From Propionibacteriaceae bacterium (GTDB taxonomy: Bacteria; Actinomycetota; Actinomycetes; Propionibacteriales; Propionibacteriaceae), in NCBI GenBank assembly GCA_030528545.1, contig JAUMYR010000143.1, forward strand, positions 1-6,585: a stretch of DNA of 6,585 nucleotides, written 5' to 3'. This document shows, one piece after another, positions 4,945-6,585 of this stretch. The notes under the pieces are model-generated. The model was not told the DNA's origin and made no database searches. It saw nothing but the letters and a program-made list of their open reading frames with translations. The position numbers and the translations under genes were made by a program. The number at the start of each line of letters is the position of its first letter. The stretch's first letter is position 1.

Positions 4945-6585
4945 ATGTTGACAGACGACCACACCAGCTTTACCGCCCAACGTCGTGCGCTGCGGCGTGA
5001 GGGGATCTTCCTTTCCCGGATCGAGACACAGCCAGCCTACGGCGTCGTCTTCCCTGGCCATGGCAGTCAGTACCTCGACCAGCTTGCCGAACTGCGTTGG
5101 AACGATCCGACTATCGCAGAGGTCTTCGACGAGGCCGATCAACTGTATGACGCTCGGTACGGACATGCCTTGTCAACCCGCATCTACACTGATCTAGGCG
5201 CCACGGCCGCCTCCTTGTCTGAGCCCACGGTCATGCAATGTGCGATATTCACCGCGAGCGTTGCTCAATTTCGTCGGCTGATGACGTTTTCAGCACCTCC
5301 CACTGTCGTGATCGGCCATAGCCTCGGCGAGTACGCAGCCTACGTAGCCGCTGGTGTACTCAGCTTCGCCGATGGACTCGCCGGAGTGATGGCCCGCGCC
5401 GAAACCGTATCGGAGCTCCCGCGGGATCGGCGCGGGACGATGCTCGCTGTTCGGATTCGGACAGAGGAGGAGGACCGGGCCTACCGACGACTCCTGTTAC
5501 TGGCCAGCACGTCGGGCGACGTCGGTGAAGCCATCGCCAACTCCAGCACGCAGCGCGTCGTCTCTGGTTCGGAAGAATCGATCGCTACTTTCTCCCGGGC
5601 GGCGGAGGCACAGAACTTGTCCGTGACTCGCCTACGAGTGACCCATGCCTATCACTCTCCCGTGTTACGGCCCTGCGTTGCCCCGCTGCGGGCCCGGCTT
5701 GAGCAACTCGCCTTCCACGCGCCATCCATGACCGTCTTGTCGAGTATTACCGGTGAGGCACTGGCTCAGTCCGAAGACCCGGGCCTTGCCGGGCTGTTAG
5801 CTGCCCAGCTGATCCAGCCCTTCGACTTCGGGGCGCTCCTAACCAAGGCCGCTGATTGGGGCGTCAAAGACTTCGTCGAGGCCGGTCCGGGCGGAGTGCT
5901 ATCTGGCATCATCGAAAGCGAAAAGGGAGAGACCTCCTGCATTCCGATGGACTCGCGGCGGCGCCCGGCCGCCGAGGACGAACGTCGAGTGCGGCTGTAT
6001 CTGACCAGCCTCGGGATTCCCGAGCTCGCGGCCAAACCAGTCCTCGCCGCAGCGAAAACCACCACTGAGGCGGTAACCGATTTCGTGAGTGCGGTGACCG
6101 GCTACCCACGCTATGCCCTCCCCAGTGGTACGCCACTAGACCGGCTCGGGCTGGTCGCCGAGTCGCGCCAGCAACTCAGCACGCGGCTGCGGGCCGAATA
6201 CGGACCCGACTTCGGGGATCTGTCCTGGAGCATCAGTCGCCTCGCAGCGCGGCTCGGAGGGGGAGGTAACCACGAGGCGTCCCACCTAACATCTTTGGAC
6301 GAAGCGAGACCCCAGGCACACAGTGCCGAGAGCGCGGAGGCTTCTCCGCTCACAGGCAGCATGTCCGTCGACGCGCCGACCACCACGAGCGATCAGACGG
6401 ACCGGCTCACTCAAGAACTCGTGACGGAGTTCGCCTCGGCCACCGGCTACCCCACAGACATCATCGAACCCGACCTCGACCTCGAAGCCGACCTCGGCAT
6501 CGACTCAGTCAAACAAACCCAAGTAATCACCACCCTCGCCACCCGCCACCACATCCCCCAAAACACCCTCGACCTCACCGGCGCC
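4945..6585 (+). CDS. Type I polyketide synthase-like protein, acyltransferase-(degenerate ACP)-ACP, 3' end outside window
   Basis: The frame is open for 547 codons to the window edge. ATG 4945 follows AAGGGGA (4929-4935) at 9 bases. Residues about 33-330 are a FabD/PKS acyltransferase: FPGHGSQY (36-43), catalytic Ser126 in GHSLGEY, Arg151 at the conserved 25-residue spacing from the serine, THAYHSP with catalytic His237, and the closing GPGGVLSGII (about 314-323). HAYH at the selectivity position is closest to the HAFH of malonyl-specific domains, so malonyl-CoA is the likely substrate (inference). Residues about 374-420 resemble an ACP without the modified serine. A linker rich in Ala, Ser and Thr (about 440-485) leads to an intact ACP with DLEADLGIDSVK, Ser521 carrying phosphopantetheine. 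The LGIDSVK form and ACP arrangement recall polyunsaturated fatty acid synthases and iterative PKS more than modular ones. No ketosynthase precedes the AT; it may follow downstream or be separate. Three TTA codons occur in the AT (5497, 5665, 5797). Confidence 0.9.
   Translation, partial: MLTDDHTSFTAQRRALRREGIFLSRIETQPAYGVVFPGHGSQYLDQLAELRWNDPTIAEVFDEADQLYDARYGHALSTRIYTDLGATAASLSEPTVMQCAIFTASVAQFRRLMTFSAPPTVVIGHSLGEYAAYVAAGVLSFADGLAGVMARAETVSELPRDRRGTMLAVRIRTEEEDRAYRRLLLLASTSGDVGEAIANSSTQRVVSGSEESIATFSRAAEAQNLSVTRLRVTHAYHSPVLRPCVAPLRARLEQLAFHAPSMTVLSSITGEALAQSEDPGLAGLLAAQLIQPFDFGALLTKAADWGVKDFVEAGPGGVLSGIIESEKGETSCIPMDSRRRPAAEDERRVRLYLTSLGIPELAAKPVLAAAKTTTEAVTDFVSAVTGYPRYALPSGTPLDRLGLVAESRQQLSTRLRAEYGPDFGDLSWSISRLAARLGGGGNHEASHLTSLDEARPQAHSAESAEASPLTGSMSVDAPTTTSDQTDRLTQELVTEFASATGYPTDIIEPDLDLEADLGIDSVKQTQVITTLATRHHIPQNTLDLTGA
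6064..6204 (+). other. Degenerate ACP-like segment within the PKS-type protein
   Basis: Residues about 374-420 line up with the intact ACP further on. VTGYP (384-388) matches ATGYP (499-503), then come LDRLGL (398-403) against LEADLGI and RQQLSTRL against KQTQVITTL. At the phosphopantetheine site LGIDS is replaced by LGLVA: Asp becomes Val and Ser521 aligns with Ala405. One residue is missing in the preceding loop. The nearby Ser407 is two positions off. If it is a carrier domain it cannot be loaded in the normal way. Confidence 0.5.
6400..6585 (+). other. Acyl carrier protein domain (cut by the window edge)
   Basis: Residues 486-547 carry FASATGYP, DLDLEADLGIDSVK and the following helix 2 (TQVITTLATRHH). 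Ser521, encoded by TCA at 6505-6507, is the expected phosphopantetheine attachment site. The domain lacks its last helix because the window ends. Codon use is strikingly rich in C and poor in G compared with the acyltransferase part. Confidence 0.85.

Overview
The window looks like DNA from a high-GC actinomycete, Streptomyces-like or a relative. It is GC-rich throughout, with strong G/C preference at third codon positions, GTG starts, short actinobacterial-style gene overlaps and at least one probable leaderless transcript. The genus cannot be fixed from the sequence. The content fits one edge of a secondary-metabolite gene cluster.

Layout from left to right. (1) Positions 1-254 (+) hold the C-terminal end of an ABC transporter ATPase cut by the window edge. 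(2) Positions 273-1647 (-) hold a major facilitator superfamily exporter, convergent with the ATPase. Its frame is broken by one extra base in a run of six C (1337-1342), so it is either a recent pseudogene or carries a sequencing error. (3) Positions 1648-2000 are non-coding and contain a probable terminator. (4) Positions 2001-2972 (-) encode a zinc-independent medium-chain NADPH oxidoreductase. (5) Positions 2962-3633 (-) encode a MerR-type regulator whose 3' end overlaps the oxidoreductase start by 11 bases. (6) Positions 3634-3752 are a divergent control region with two related dyad operators whose centres are 64 bp apart. (7) Positions 3753-4943 (+) encode a complete PLP-dependent alpha-oxoamine synthase. 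(8) From 4945 to the window end (+) runs a large polyketide-synthase-type protein that opens with an acyltransferase domain, passes through a degenerate carrier-protein-like segment lacking the phosphopantetheine serine, and reaches an intact ACP with the motif LGIDSVK, where the window stops.

How the genes may work together (inference). The acyltransferase loads an extender unit and the ACP carries the growing chain. The oxoamine synthase could release the acyl-thioester by decarboxylative condensation with an amino acid, giving an alpha-aminoketone. Known precedents for that chemistry are serine palmitoyltransferase, CqsA and the prodigiosin-type oxoamine synthases. The MerR protein probably controls its own operon, with the oxidoreductase, and the divergent biosynthetic operon through the two dyads, both of which overlap candidate -10 elements. 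The transporters may export the product, but they are separated from the core by a terminator-like hairpin and could belong to something else.

Most notable observations: the oxoamine synthase coupled to an AT-ACP protein, the dead ACP-like segment, the matched pair of operators with a leaderless merR, the single-base break in the exporter, three TTA codons confined to the acyltransferase domain, and a sharp change in base composition where the intact ACP begins.
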